A stretch of DNA of 64,000 nt, from NCBI GenBank assembly GCA_936432065.2, contig OW386290.2:145091677-145155676 (forward strand), in the 5' to 3' direction. The number at the start of each line of letters is the position of its first letter. The first letter of the stretch is position 1. The translations under genes were made by a program, and so were the position numbers. Source of the DNA: Rutpela maculata. Lineage: Eukaryota; Arthropoda; Insecta; Coleoptera; Cerambycidae. Below are positions 46,801 through 60,291 of this stretch, piece after piece. The notes beneath the pieces were generated by a model. It worked only from the letters and a program-made list of their open reading frames with translations. It was not told where the DNA came from and did no database searches.

Positions 46801-47229
46801 CTTACATAGTCATCATCAATTTGGACAAAAAATTTGTTTAAAACAAAGAATGATTCCGTAGCTTTACAACACACTAGCGAAAAATATATATAAAGAAATA
46901 TTTTAGTAGCATCTCAAGAACTTCTCTACTTTACCGGCAATCAACACGACAAATTTCATTCAGCTAGGCCCATGACTTCACATCGAAAATTTGGTGCAAA
47001 ATATAAAAAGCGAAAATCCCACATTTTAATATTTCAATCTAAAACATTATCCGAATGTTGAGATAAGTTGTTATGGGTATCATAGCACTTGCAGTACAGA
47101 TAGTAAGATCGGTTAGTGTTTAAAGACAACCCAAGTAGCACAATTAATTCCTCAAGATATCCAGAGGATAAAAATTTAGGAATTAGTAAATATCTTCTAG
47201 AGATCTGTAAGAGTTCCCTAAGATGGGCA

Positions 47230-48080
47230 AATGTCAGCATATCAGTATTAAATAGTACTTCCCATGGTAATCAAAAAAGCTATTAGTATAGAATCCTGTG
47301 AGCAGCCTTTTGCATACCTATAGAATTCCCATAGTAATCTTTAGGATATCTTATCGCTTGCCAATATAAATGGTCCCGAGGACATCTTTATAGGATTTCT
47401 GATGTACCGCATCGATCCTACAAACAGATTTAATTCCTGTAGTAATCTTTCGGGTATTTTATCGCTTACCAATATAAACGGTACTGAAAACACTTTATAG
47501 GATTTCTGTTAGATGTACCAACTTCTTATAGAATTGCCAGCGGCAGCTGGTGAAATGTTGGTTAATCAAAATCTCAGTATGAGACATCAGGCCCAAGCCA
47601 AACCAAATATTAGAGATCGTTATAAGATTCATCCAAATAAATCGATGATCCCTGAGAGAATTTGAACGTTGCAGTAATGTTATTAATGTTCTATAAATTC
47701 ATGAGTATAAGACAATGCATGACTGATTATCGTCAGTGGTTTGTACGTGGCGTCATCTAGGAATAATTTCTGTAACAAACTGCGTGGTAAGCAAACAAAT
47801 TTTATGCATTAAAAGAATTTCTTCTTGCGATTTCTATAGGTGTTCTATTAGCGATAATAATAATATTTCCATTTTAATACTTTATTTGATCTCTGTAATA
47901 CATAGAAAATTGAGCTGTATGGTAATTCTCTTTTAGAACTTCTAGAAGATGTCTACAAGTATTCTGTTAAGGATAATAATGCTATTTCCCTTTTAATACT
48001 TTATTTGATTTCTATAATACTTAGAAAATTGAGCTGTATGGTAATTCCCTTTTAGAATTTCTAGTAGATGTCTGTGGGTT
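47230..48080 (+). repeat. Two diverged tandem duplications
   Basis: Near 47332 and 47440, TAGTAATCTTTAGGATAT and TAGTAATCTTTCGGGTAT repeat at about 107 bases. From 47853 and 47972, GATAATAAT-led units repeat at 119 bases, sharing GAAAATTGAGCTGTATGGTA. The leader GGCGTCATCTAGGAATAATT at about 47752 also occurs at 21589. Confidence 0.7.
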
Positions 48081-49620
48081 AACAAAAGTTGAAATTCCTA
48101 TATAATGCCCAGTTTACATTTCCCCAGTGCATAAAAGTTGAGCACATATAAAGATTTCTCATTTTGATTTCGGAAGGACTTCTAGAATACATAAATACAA
48201 GATATCGTCGCGGGCAGTAAATAGAACTTCTTAAAGATATCTTAAAGAATTCTGTGCTACTTGGGAATATTCACTTTAGCTGTATTGAAGGGCAACTCTT
48301 TTTTTTTCCTAAACATTAAATGAAGTAAAACAACTGAAATAATATGAATAGTAAAAAGTCAATCTGATTTAAGACCTTTTTGTGATACTTATATACAAAT
48401 TCTGCGAATGAAAGAACTTACAATAAAAGGGTATATGGTAGTTTAGATTTTGTTACACACATAAAAGGGCCCAAAAATTACCAATTTCGGGCAAAAAATG
48501 GTCATTTCTAAAATCATTTTTGTATATAGTTTCGGACCCTTGTAATTCAGATTCTGCAAGTCAAAAATCATGATAAAATATGATATTGATGGTCTTCCAA
48601 TGAGTTATAGGAAATAACAATATCTAGATTCTGCGTTTATAGAGTTTTTACATTTTTTACAGGTTTTTGACAGCTGTCATATCTCAAAAATAAGCTGGAT
48701 TGCAATTTTCGCAGTTCTCCATTAAAGTGCTCAGTATTATAAAAATGTTGAGCCCAAATTGATTGATTTTGGTTGAATTACGAAGGAGGAGTCGAATTTT
48801 GACCTAAAAGACTTGTAAATTAAACACTGCGCGCCATGTGGCAATCTTTCTATATTAAAACCTCTATTATATATATAATTTTACATTTTTCATTTTTTTT
48901 CTAAATAATCGTGTTTTTTAATGTTATTAAGTAAATAAATCGAATATACATTTTTTTATGCCGTTAAATATGTTACTGTATCCACTTGAATTTTTATATT
49001 TTCTTGATAGGATATGCCTGGCATATCCCATCAATCGAGCCTGCCAAGCCGCTTGTCACCTTAACCGTAACCTTCTGCGTGAATACCAGAGGTGTAATAT
49101 AACCATAACCTGCGTATACAAACGCGTTACATATTTGTTTACATATTATTGCATAACAAGGTATTTCCAAATAATTTTGTTTTAGGTTCAAGGGAAAATT
49201 ATTTACGATTAAATAATTTATTATTGCAACTAAAGCCTAGTTGTTACTGTTGTTAGTAACTGGTTGCGAATTTTTTATGAGAAGTTGGACGACTGTTTTG
49301 GAGGTTACGCATTTGTTTCTCTAACTAATTTATACATTTGTGATTATTATCATAACAATATTAATCAGCGGAGGACTAATATGGCATTCACGAGTTTGGA
49401 GTTTTCCTGGTTTCGTAGAAAAAGTTTATTTTTTATTTATTTTAGTAGTTAAATTACAAAATATGGAGGAAAAAATAAAAAAATATTTTTGGCACTAGGT
49501 AGGTACACATAGTACGGGAGCCAGCGAAACTTTTAGTTGCTATATTCATTTAAACTTGATTTTTAGTTTTCGATCATGTAACTTGTCCATAAAACAAACA
49601 CCTGCCACTTTAATAGCGGG
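48081..49620. other. Intergenic DNA without supported genes
   Basis: AT-rich. Short open frames at 48958-49185 and 49264-49452 have no recognisable domain. Confidence 0.5.
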
Positions 49621-49627
49621 ATAACGC

Positions 49628-49873
49628 ACAGTGGTCCCAAATTGAGTTTTTTGGTTAAAAAATGGTTAGAAAGCGCAAATCTTGTCAGAAATGGCCAAGA
49701 AAAAATGTTTTGGCCTTTAACTTAATATAATAAAAAAGGAATTTTTTTTTCACAATTCGGGCTCCGAGGATTTGTTGGAATTTCGGTAAGCTTTAATTTT
49801 AAAAAAAATGTTCATTTCCGACGCTCTCTAGCCATTTTTGAACCAAAAAAACTCAATTTGGGACCAATGTGCA
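49628..49873. mobile_element. Small MITE with CACAGTGGTCCC-type ends
   Basis: GCACAGTGGTCCCAAATTGA is inverted as TCAATTTGGGACCAATGTGC at the right end; both are followed inward by TTTTTTGGTT/AACCAAAAAA. AAC on both sides may be a 3-bp target duplication. The ends resemble CACTA/CMC elements. Confidence 0.65.
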
Positions 49874-50029
49874 ACGCCACGCGGGGGACCAAAGGTTCAA
49901 AACCACCTAGAGCCCACAATGTTCAACGAAATCTAAAAATTCTTGATCGAAGATGTTTCTGGCGAGATTTCTAAGAAATTAAAAATATTTCATTTCTAGT
50001 TTAAAAATAACAATAATCCTATGAATTAA

Positions 50030-51140
50030 AGGTTCCGAAATAAAAAAGACGTAAGTTAATGAACGCATATCTCATCAATCCTAAAACCATGGTTCTTGAA
50101 CCTATAAAAACAGAATAATAGCTAAAGTCATGGGCGCAGCCAGGGGGGAGCCATGGGGCCCGCCCCTCTCCCCCCCCCCCAAGCCGTCTTCCATGAGCCA
50201 AAAAATAAAGAAGGATAATCTCTATCAGTACAAAGCAGTATCCAAATTATCCCTTGAAATAAATATTTTGTAATTAATGCCAATATTATCTAGTAGAGGA
50301 ATCTACTACTCATCCTCTGGGGAGGCCGATTCGATTGCCCCCCCCCCCCCCCCCAGATGAATTTTCTGGCTGCGCCACTGGCTAAAGTGGTCCCCATTCC
50401 CAAAAATGGAGACTTGGAAGTTATGAATAATTTTAGGCCCATCTCTGTTCTACCTGTTATATCGAAAATTTTTGAAATTTTAATAAAAAATAGAATTGTA
50501 CAATTTTTCGAAGCTAACAATCTATTTGTTCAAAATCAGTATGGTTACAGGGAAAACAAATCTACCTTAAAAGCTATTGTCAAAATAATTGAAAAATTAC
50601 TAGAGGTAATCGACCAAAATCTTGTGCCATATGCAACGCTCTTAGATCTAAGCAAAGCTGTCGACTGCGTAATTCATAAATATCTTGCAAAAGCTTGAAT
50701 ATTGTGCCATTAGAAGAAGTGCTTAATTTGATTAGATCACATTTACACAATAGACGTCAAGCAGTAGCCTTGCCATCAGGTGACACATCAAGTACACTAC
50801 CGGTAAATATTGGGGTATCACAGAGGTCAATATTGGGACCAATATCCTTCTTAGTTTTTATTAATGATTTACAGGTTAATGTACGATCAGAGGGCATAAC
50901 ACTTTATGCCGATGATGCTACTTTCGTCACTTCTGCGTCAAATGTGGATGACGTAAATATTAAAAGCTCCACAGCTGTAACAGATGCTATTAGCTGATTT
51001 GTACCCAATAAATTAAAAAATAATTCCGATAAAACCCAAACAATAATATTTTATCAAAAAATGGACATTTCTTGTGTAAAATTATTAGGTGTTTACATAG
51101 ACTCCCAGCTAAAATGGCACACTCATATCGATTATTGGAA
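50030..51140 (+). pseudogene. LINE (jockey-type) reverse transcriptase, split by a MITE
   Basis: Right of the MITE, AKVVPIPKNGDLEVMNNFRP and ISVLPVISKIFEILIKNRIV are RT blocks 0-1. A later frame has LPVNIGVSQRSILGPISFLV, the catalytic ITLYADDATFVT and KLLGVYIDSQLKWHTHI. The left flank at 50040-50128 encodes plausible upstream residues up to I-I-A-K. Stops occur at 50696 and 50996. Confidence 0.78.
50129..50380. mobile_element. hAT MITE inserted in the LINE
   Basis: Ends CATGGGCGCAGCCAG and (inverted) CAGTGGCGCAGCCAG, the latter a typical hAT terminus. Perfect 8-bp target duplication GCTAAAGT (50121-50128, 50381-50388). Long C runs near both ends. Removing it restores the adjoining LINE frame through A-K-V. 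Confidence 0.93.
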
Positions 51141-53050
51141 AAGCGTTAGGGGGTACTTCAAAAGTGATTTTTGCACCGTCTTTTAAGGTTCTGTGTTCAA
51201 CTTTCCATTTTCATATTTTTTTGAACAAAGATACCGCTGTGCAGCCGTGAAAGCGATTTTCGCCCCCCGGAAGGGGTGGAAAAGGGTGGAAGGGTCTAAA
51301 TGTAAGTCAGATCCTGCGACTGAGGTTTTTTATCGCGCTGAAAGATACAAAAATTTTTTTTTAAGAAATGTAGTTGTTAAAAGTATACGAGCGCTTTTCA
51401 CCCCAATAGAGGACAAAAAAGGTAGAAGGGTGTGTTTTTGGGACTCGTGCTCATTGAGACTTTTGATCTACTGGATTAGAACAACATATCAAAATTTGAG
51501 CCAATTTCACCGTAAGCCAATTTTCCATAAGATTGCGAGGGGTCCTTTGTGGATTTGAACCAAACGATCTCTATACTATAGCCCCAGTATGCAACGCTTG
51601 GCAGCAGCATTTCAGTTATGTTAAAAAAAGTGTCAATGCTATTATATGCATGATGTAAAGGAAATAAAGTGTGTGCATTTATTTGTGTTGACAAAGTAGT
51701 TGAAAATGTCAGGTTGTTTAGTAAAAAGCTGCAAAAAATGGAACGAGAACACCAAAAATAGTAATATTAATTACTTTCGATTATCGAATATATATCGATA
51801 TTGAGGTCGGTGTGAAAATAACCGAATAACGAATTCAAAGGTATTTTTAACTGACTTCAATATAGATATGAGGTAATAAAATTTAATTAACTGGGCGACG
51901 ATGACATTTTATTTCATAATTTTTAACGACCTTGGTTGAACACGGTTCAATTTTTTTTTCAACATTTATTTTTGCACACAAGAGCATTTCCAATATATTT
52001 TCAAATATTTATTTACAATTTTCTTACGTTAGAATATAAAAAATACTTTACACTCATATCAGTCTTTTTTTTTAATTGTATGGTACTCAATTATATCACC
52101 TAAAAATGAAAAAAAAATAATAACATTAAGGGACAGAGAAAGTAATTTTATCTCTAGAATTTGTTTGAATGGTTGTCCATACCAATAATGGATTCCTTAA
52201 GGGTGCCGGTGCCGTGCTTAAGAAAATGATTTCGTAGTTCGAGAATTTCTCTTACATCCCTGAACCGATTCGAAAAATTTTTTGATAGGCCCTCGCACAA
52301 GTGAAAATTTTTTTTCTTTTTTTAGTTTTAAATAGCCTAGTATCATCCTATAAAGCTGTCTATAAAAGAATATCAAAAATCATTTTTTCAATCGGTTCAG
52401 GGATGCAGGAGAAATTCTCGAATTACGTTCACGAAACCGCCCACCTTAACGGATTTTTTAAAATTCAGAAATACCAGATTTTGTTTCCTTATTTCCAGTT
52501 TTTCTTTCAACATCCATAAATACTTACTAGTTACACAGAACTCTTGATATAGTTTATAGTTTTAGTTTAAATAATGTTAAAGTTCTTCTTTTAAAATTGT
52601 CCAGTAATACACTAAATAATTGTATTATTTTGTAGATTCTGTGGTCATTATTTTCAGAAAACAAAACAACAGAAGGTGTATCATATAGAAATTACTGTCC
52701 GTCAGTAATTACTGCAAAAGGTTCAAGATGATTCTAATAAGAAATAATCCAAAAACACAGCTCTACAAAATAAAAAAGTGGTCTGTTCCTGGATTTCCAT
52801 TGGGTGATCCTTATATATTTCGACGTTCTGAACACGAATCAGGTGTCCGTTTAGCTCCACCACCCACTCTTTTTTTATAAATCGTGAAAATAACCTAAAA
52901 AAACCTCATAATTTAGGTTATTTTCGCTATTTACTAAAAATTGGTGGGTGATAGAGCTAAATGGACACCTGATTCGTATTTAGCATATCTTTTCATAATT
53001 TTCCGTTCTAATTCTGTCAACATTTCAAAAATTAAAAAAAAAATTAAAAA
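51141..53050. other. Intergenic DNA with two hairpins
   Basis: 52217-52300 and 52360-52455 are inverted copies (TCGAGAATTTCTCTTACATCC / GATGCAGGAGAAATTCTCGA). 52828-52990 is another hairpin with TGGACACCTGATTCGTATTT against AACACGAATCAGGTGTCC. The 121-codon frame at 51193-51558 has no recognisable domain. Confidence 0.55.
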
Positions 53051-53054
53051 ATTT

Positions 53055-53900
53055 TAGAAAAATCCGAAATGGCGCCATTGCGGATAAATGAAGACTCGGA
53101 GGGGAAAACATACCCCAATAAATATTTCTCTTCATACTTTGGGCTTTCCATTGGTATATCTACCTTCTCTGTAGCGCTACCCGTTACAGAGTTACGCCAT
53201 TCTGAGGGTCGCAGCGGCGACACTCGAACATTTAAGTGCGTTCATTGTTGCGTCTATCACGTCTAGTCTAAACAATCAAGAAGGCGCAAGACGAGCTATA
53301 CCGTTAGTTCATTAACTTTGACAGTTCTCTAAGTGTATGCATTGGTTCATTGATGCGGTAAAATTGAGTGATCTTAGTTAAGCCATCTAGCATAGGAATT
53401 TTAGTTTTTGACTTTGAATTAACTCCTGTAAAGCTAAAAATTTCCAGGATTGTATTTTTGGTCTAGGACAACACGTACCAAAAAGTCCCCTACTCTCCCC
53501 TGTCGGCTTCCCTGTTTTTGCGGAGCAACAAGGGCCTAAGACGCAGAAATTGCAGAGCTGGCTATAAAATGCAGCAAAAAGGTTATTACTAGTCCGATTT
53601 GGGTCGAAATGATCATAAAAACTTCGAAGAAGCATATCCATTCGTATTTCATATGTTCCATGCATATTTCGTTCATAATTTTCCGTTCTAGTGCTGTCAA
53701 AACTTCAAAAATTTAAAAAAATTTCGAAATGGTTTCATTGCGGATAAATGAAGACTCGGAGGGGAAAACGTACCCGAATAAACATTTCTCTTCATACTTT
53801 GGGCTTTCCATTGGTGTATATACCTTCTCTGTAGCGTCGCCCGTTACGGAGCTACGCCACTTTGAGTGTCACCGCGCGGTGGCCGCGCCCATCATGTGCA
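53055..53900 (+). repeat. Direct repeat pair
   Basis: About 200 bases at 53060-53260 recur at 53700-53900, sharing GGATAAATGAAGACTCGGAG and TTCATACTTTGGGCTTTCCA. The second copy lies just inside the foldback at 53978. Confidence 0.75.
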
Positions 53901-55405
53901 GCCCGCCTTACAGGCACAGGAAATTAGTCGTAGCTGGCTATCAGGCGTTGGCTGCCTTGTGGTAGGAACATGCACATTATAGTACAGTACCTAGAGGCAA
54001 AAAATATGCAAAACTTCGAAATAATGTCATATTGAACGGATTTCGTTCATTTTTGGCAGTATGATAGTAAATGCTTCACAGAAAAGTTTCTATATTGTGC
54101 GGGGGCTTGCTAATTTATAGAAGGTGGATGCCACCCCTTCTCGGGGGGTGGTACTTAAAAAATTTATATATTTATTGGAGATGAAGTAGAATCAAATTTT
54201 AAGAAGAAAAGGTTCTATGCGATTTTTCACATAAATTGATAGTTTTTAAGTTATAACGACTTCAAAATTGCGATTTTAGCTTAAAAAAAAGTATTTCCAA
54301 ACGGCTTTCGTCAAGTATCTCGAAAAGTATTAGTTTATCGAAAAAATGTTGCAGACCAATTACAGAAAGTACAAACTGGGAATTAATTATATTTTTTGTT
54401 TATTGATGTAGGATTAATAATTTCGGAGATATGTAAGTTTACATTTGGCATCCAAGTGTACATAAGATAATTATTTAGAGTGAGAGTTAAATATCTCAGA
54501 AACTGTGACACCTACGTCAAGGATGCTAATAGGTAAAATAATATGCTCAATTTTTTTTGCTCATTTAAAGCAGTTGCTTTAGAAAAAAATGTATTTTAAA
54601 CTTTAAAGGTAATTTCGAAACACTTGAATACCAAATATAAACTTAAATATCTTCGAAATTACTAATCCTACATGAATAAACAAAAAATATAATTAATTCT
54701 CAGTTTATACTTTCTGTAATTGGTCTGTAACATTTTTTCGATAAAGTAGTACTTTTCGAGATACTTGACGAAAGCCCACATTTTTTTTTAAGCTAAAATC
54801 CCAATTTTGAAGTCGTTATAACTTAAAAACTATCAATGTATGTGAAAAATTGTATAGAACCTTTTCTTCTTAAAATTTGATTTTATTTCAGCTCCAATAA
54901 ATATATATTTTTTTTAAGTGCCACCCCCTATAAATTAGCAAGCGCCCGCACAATATAGAAACTTTTCTGTGAAGCATTTACTATTATACTGCCAAAAATG
55001 AACGAAAACCGTTCAATATGACATTATTCCGAAGTTAAAACCTCTAGTTACTGTACTATTAGTTGAGTGCTGCAAGCTTTTCGGGAGATTAAATCCTCAC
55101 AATATTCTCCATAACTCCTCTTCTCTCCTCACCTGGAGGACTGGGGGGTGGAAATTAGGACTGAAATATGAACGGATATACTTCTCCTAATCTTTTGTGA
55201 TCATTTCGACCCAAATCAAACCAGTAACAACCTTTCTGTTGCACTTTATAGCCAGCTCTGCAATTTTTGCGATTCAGACCCTTGTTGCTCTGAAAAAACA
55301 GGGAAGCCGATGGGGGAGAGTAGGGGACTTTTTGGTACGTGTTGTCCTAGACCAAAACTACAATCCTGTAAATTTTCAGCTTTACAATAATTAACTCCGG
55401 GTTGA
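53395..55405. mobile_element. Nested foldbacks (outer arms and FB3)
   Basis: Outer arms 53395-53625 and 55195-55405 are inverted (CCAGCTCTGCAATTT, ACGTGTTGTCCTAGACCAAA). Inside them FB3 (53978-55059) has arms of about 500 bases with ends TAGTACAGTA, landmarks GTCATATTGAACGG and TTTCGATAAA. A diverged single FB3 arm is also at 43000-43140. No coding sequence. Confidence 0.78.
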
Positions 55406-55679
55406 AGCAATATATTGACTAAAACTACTGCGCTAATGGGGCTTACCCAATGGAGACCCAGAAACAGCCCACTTTTCACTTTTTTTTGTATGTTTGTAAT
55501 ATATTCGCATACGCGGTTTTCTGTGAAATGGCGGAGGATCCGGTGATATTCATATATTACACAGGAACACTCAAGAAAAAAATTGTATATTTCTGGGACT
55601 CCATTAAAATGTTTTTTCTTAAGTCTCCGAAGTAACTCCTTGAAAATCTAGAATGAATTTGTGTTAGGTACAGAGAAAC

Positions 55680-55860
55680 GAGGCCCTACAGCTTATAGTG
55701 GAGTCCGAACCACTTCTCGGGGATAATTTTATAATTAAAATTATTTCGCGATGAGCAGGGATTGAACCTGCTTCGCTAGGTTTTTTTATTTTGTGGAACT
55801 GTGAAATCATACGTCGTGTTCCAGAACTTGGGTTCATCCATGTGAAGTTTGCATTCATAT
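55680..55860 (-). repeat. tRNA-like B-box fragment
   Basis: GCAGGTTCAATCCCTGC on the minus strand is a perfect T-arm (5-bp stem, 7-base loop) and B box. No A box, D arm or acceptor stem can be completed, so a SINE remnant is more likely than a tRNA gene. Confidence 0.3.
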
Positions 55861-58800
55861 GGAATGGAAAGGACCGCGCAAGGTGGCAATGGAAATTGGT
55901 TCTTGGTTAATTTCACTCAAATTTTAGTATAATGTTCCTTTGACCTTGCTGAATAAAAGCCTTCATGGGCATAACCTTCTAACTCCTTTCCTTTAAGCTA
56001 CAGAAGCCTCAGAAGATTAGTCCATACGAAGGTAAAAGTCCACGGATAGCGACCAAAAGTCCACGGATAGCGACCAAACATAGCTACCCATGTTTTCGAG
56101 GGCGGCCAACACGATAATGATAGTCACGCGGTGCCTACACCCCTCGAACTACCTCTAAATGCAGAAAAACGCCCCTTTTTTCCATTTTTCGTTGTCTGGC
56201 AGGCGAGGACTTGTTGGATCGGATTTTTTTTGAGGAAACTAAATATGTATTGTAAAATTTAGCAACTTGATATCCTAGCGACCCCGGGGGTTAAAACCAC
56301 CCCCTCCCTCAATCCTGAAGTGTCCCTCAAAGAGAAGGTTTTGAAGATATCCCCCGTTTGAGGTGGAAAACACGATCGTGGCATCACTTTCTCTCTTAGT
56401 CCTCAAAAACTACCCTTGCATGCCCAAAACCGTCGGTTTTTCTTATAGTGAGATATCCCAATGAGCTCACTTTTCTAGGGAGAGATTTTTTTTATAGCAG
56501 CTTAAGAGGAATTTAATAGGACGGGTTATGCGCATGTATATATAGTCATGTATATGCATAGTCGACTTTTTTATTATATATTTATTTTCACATTATGTAC
56601 ATCATTTTTATTCTTATGCTAGGCATACGTCATATATGATTATTATTAAATGTTAATTTAATGGGAGAAAGGGGTGATTTTTTGCTTTTAGGTGTAGTTG
56701 GTTAGGGGTGGAATGCTAAATAATATCAGCATCGTGTTCCCCGCCCTTGAAAACGTGTAGAAAATAGTTTTCAGTACGTTTGGATGTTTTTTGCATGTTG
56801 TGGTATTGAGGGAGGGGGTGATTTTGTTGTAGAACTCTCCAAAATCGTCCTAAGTTGAAGACAGAATCAAAATTTGACTTAGGCAAAAATTTCATTTAAG
56901 GACATTTTTAAGAGTCTGCAGAGGCACAGATCAGTTCATAAGGACCATTTTGGGTTCTATAAGGCGTTGGAAATGACCAGGTGAAAATTCGAAGAAACAC
57001 CGAATTTTCACTTAGGAAAATATATTTTTGGTTCAGGATATGAGAGCAAAAGTATATAATGACAAAGATTTATGAATAATATACTTTTTCAAAGGTACCA
57101 CAAATTGAACTTAGAAAATAATATTTTTAAAAAGTGTGTCGAAATTTCACTTGCAGATAATTTTTCAAAACTGCGTCGAAATTTGGCTTAAAAATTGATT
57201 TTTCAAAAGTACACCAAAGTTGGAATTTTCAAAATTTCCCCAAAACCAGTTTAAAAGGTACCACGAAAATATACTTTAAAAAATATTAAAATATTTTTCA
57301 TTTTTATTCCTCCATCAAAGACATTGACCTTTGAGGTACTGTCATTGAATGCCCCGTTCTAAAGTATGAGCATAAAAATCTAAAAGGCAAAATAGACGAT
57401 TTTGACAAAGCCGGCGTAGTGCCGATAAGCAAAAATTGATAAAAATCAATGCACATGCACAAGGCCGGTTTCTCACATAGAAAGAGTTTGGATTAACTCA
57501 GCGGCTCGCAATTTGGTCGAGCGCGTTGAGTGGTCCCGACAAAGCGATGGTAGGAAAGCCAATAGCGGGGCTTTCCAAATGACAAAGTTATAGAGGAAAA
57601 CGCCTTGTGCATAAAAATCCAAAAATTCTATTTTGCCTAAAAGTCGCTCGAAGGTGGGTTGCTGCCATATCGATAATATTGAACAACTGCATAGGGGCAA
57701 GTAAATTGTGGACTGATTGAACGCCATCAAACTTATGCAGTCATAAGTCCTCACGAATGTGTTTGAGTACGTGAACCGCCACGATATAAGAATTTTAAAG
57801 CTAAGTAGTCTCTAGCGAAACTAAATTCATTTAGTAAAACTTTTTTAAGTTAAAATCAGTTAGTCGTAATTATGGAATTACAAATAGTCTAAGACTTCTC
57901 TAAAAAGCTCGCATTTTGATTCTGAGAAGGTATGCATGAATCTTTTCTGCCTAATCGATCGTTAGCGTAAGCGCTCTCGCTTGTATGGTCTGAAAGCCAT
58001 TGCCTTGATTGGGGAAGGCACGATTCTTATCTTGAGAATTTTGTGTAACCATGTCTGTTAAATAAACGGAATCTTTGAACTATTGCTTCTTAATTGATCT
58101 TGAGGCCTGTTGACGGTCTATAATTCCTGGAACTTTCGTATCGAAAACCGGATGTGTCGAGTTAACTCACATTAACACTTGACCTTCTGGTTGCCTTACG
58201 GAGGTTCGATAGGGATTTTTTATGCGTTTTTTGAGAAATCCCTAAGGGTAGAATCCGTTATTAACAGATAAAAACGTGGATACTACGTACAAAATTGATC
58301 CCTCCGAAGAGAAATTCTTCGGTTGGGATTTTTTTATGTAAAAATCCAGAATTTCAAAAGGTACCTAAACCTCTAAGGATGGAACTCAGGTCCAGAAAGA
58401 GCGTCGTTACCGATCTGTGGTAGTGCAGCCTTGGTCCATTATTCGGCTATCGAAGTGCATCATACCTCGAACCCGCCTGGGAGGTAGAAGAACGGGGTAG
58501 CACGCGACTGGCGCCCCCTGAGAAATAAATTGGTGTCGCGTCATTTTGACGCCCGGTTCTTCTACAATTTCAACCTACAATTTCAACCCCCGGGGGTCAT
58601 TAGGATGTCTAATTGCGAAATTTTACATAATATATTGAGTTTCCTCAAAAAAAATCCGATCCGACAAGTCCTCGCATGCCTGACAACGAAAAATGGAAAA
58701 AAGGTTTTTTGCGTTTAGGGGTAGTTCGAGGAGGGTAGGGACCGCGTGACTATCATCATCGTGTTAGGCCGCCCTCGAAAACGGGAGGTTGCCATGTTTG

Positions 58801-58935
58801 GTTGCTACCCTAGCACTTTTTTGCAACTTTCGTATGGACTAATCTTCTAAGACTTCTGCAGCTTAAAGGAAAGGAGTTAGAAGGTTATGTCCATTTCCAT
58901 TGCCACCTTGCGGGGTCCTTTCTTTAATTTTTATA
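55860..58935. mobile_element. Long-TIR element FB4
   Basis: Inverted arms about 55860-56330 and 58530-58935 share AAGGTGGCAATGGAAAT, TTAGTCCATACGAA, GTTGTCTGGCAGGCGAGGAC-type and CCCCGGGGGTTAAAA-type blocks. The left arm contains a 21-bp doublet (AGTCCACGGATAGCGACCAA twice near 56037-56078). The core has diverged short tandem units and nothing recognisably coding. Confidence 0.75.
57050..57300. repeat. Diverged short tandem units in FB4 core
   Basis: Loose repeats of TTTTTCAAAA followed by a CGAAATTT or CACAAA variant, at spacing of about 45-60 bases from 57080 to 57250. Confidence 0.45.
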
Positions 58936-60291
58936 ACTTTTATACTTATTTTTCATGTTTAATCTTCATTTATTAAACTGTGTTAAATTTTTAAAAGCTT
59001 GTGACTTCTTAACCAAGATGTAATTCATTACTGTTATTTCCATGAAGCTCTGATTCATATTTTTCCTCAAATATTAATTTTATTATGTAATACTTGCTAA
59101 TAATCATTTAAAGCTTGACTAAACTAGAAAAAATCTATTATTATTTTACGAACAATTTAAGACGGTATAATTTACAACGCAAACAAGAAATGTAACAGAA
59201 ATAGAATTCGTAAAAAATCAGAAAAACCCTCGTCAGCATGAGCGATGAAATTCAGCTAGCCGAGTAATTAATGTTCTATTCAACAAATCTTAATTATATG
59301 TAAAAAATAATGAGATATTAATATTAAAACGATAATACAATTATCCCAGAATGTATCAAGAGACTAGCTTAAGCAGGAAATTTTTTTTAAAATTCATAAC
59401 GTATAGTCCATTGCAGAGATATAAGAAATATGAAAATGAATGTTGTACCTAAATGCTTAGAGGCTAAAAATACTAAATCCATGTGCATTTGACTATGTAT
59501 CAATGAAAATAATTAAACACGTGTACTCAAATTGCTCTATCGATCTTATATCATTTTATTTTATGAAAAGAAACTTTTCCTGACAATTTGAGAACCGACC
59601 CCGATCTTTTAACTAACTATCTTAATAGTCCAGTCAATGAATGCCCAAAACAATGAACTTATTACTTCGCTAAGAATGGACTCATATTTTGACTAAGCGA
59701 TAAACCTTTTTATTTTCATATACATGCCGAAGCAATTAAAGCCAAGATGCAGGTACTAGTTTTTTATTTATGAAAAATTTTGTGACGCAGTAACACATGG
59801 CATATCCATGTACCCGGCAGGCGTACGGAGTAAATTATCCGATTGGCCTTTGAAATAACCTTTATCAGTCATGTTTAAAACGATTTAAACCCTTTTAAAT
59901 ATGGTACACTTAAATAACTCTATAATTTAAATATCACAGACCGAATACAACTAAATAATTTTAGGAAATAACCGCAAACTGTACGAATCATATGTCCAAA
60001 TAATTGCACTCGCAGAGATATACTGTTAGATGACGTCACGTCCAATATAAGTGTGTTCTCAGACACGTCCCCCCTCCCGGATATTAGTCGGTGATTTAAA
60101 TATTTTCCATTTAGAAATTAGGGGCCTATTATGTATTATATATATTATATTACTTATGTTCTATGTCCTAAATAAATTATTATTATTATTATAATCCTCT
60201 TAATTTTCTTAATAATAATAATAATATGTGGGAACAATCATGTTTACAATAACGTTGTTTCTATACACTTGGTATTATCTCAATTTAACTA
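58936..60291. other. Intergenic DNA without recognised features
   Basis: AT-rich. AGTCCAGTCAATGAATGCC at 59627 resembles the end of foldback FB1 but has no partner nearby. Confidence 0.5.

Noticed and set aside
51193..51558. 121-codon open frame with basic composition
   Set aside because: No recognisable domain, and the neighbourhood is repetitive. Likely a chance open frame in a repeat.
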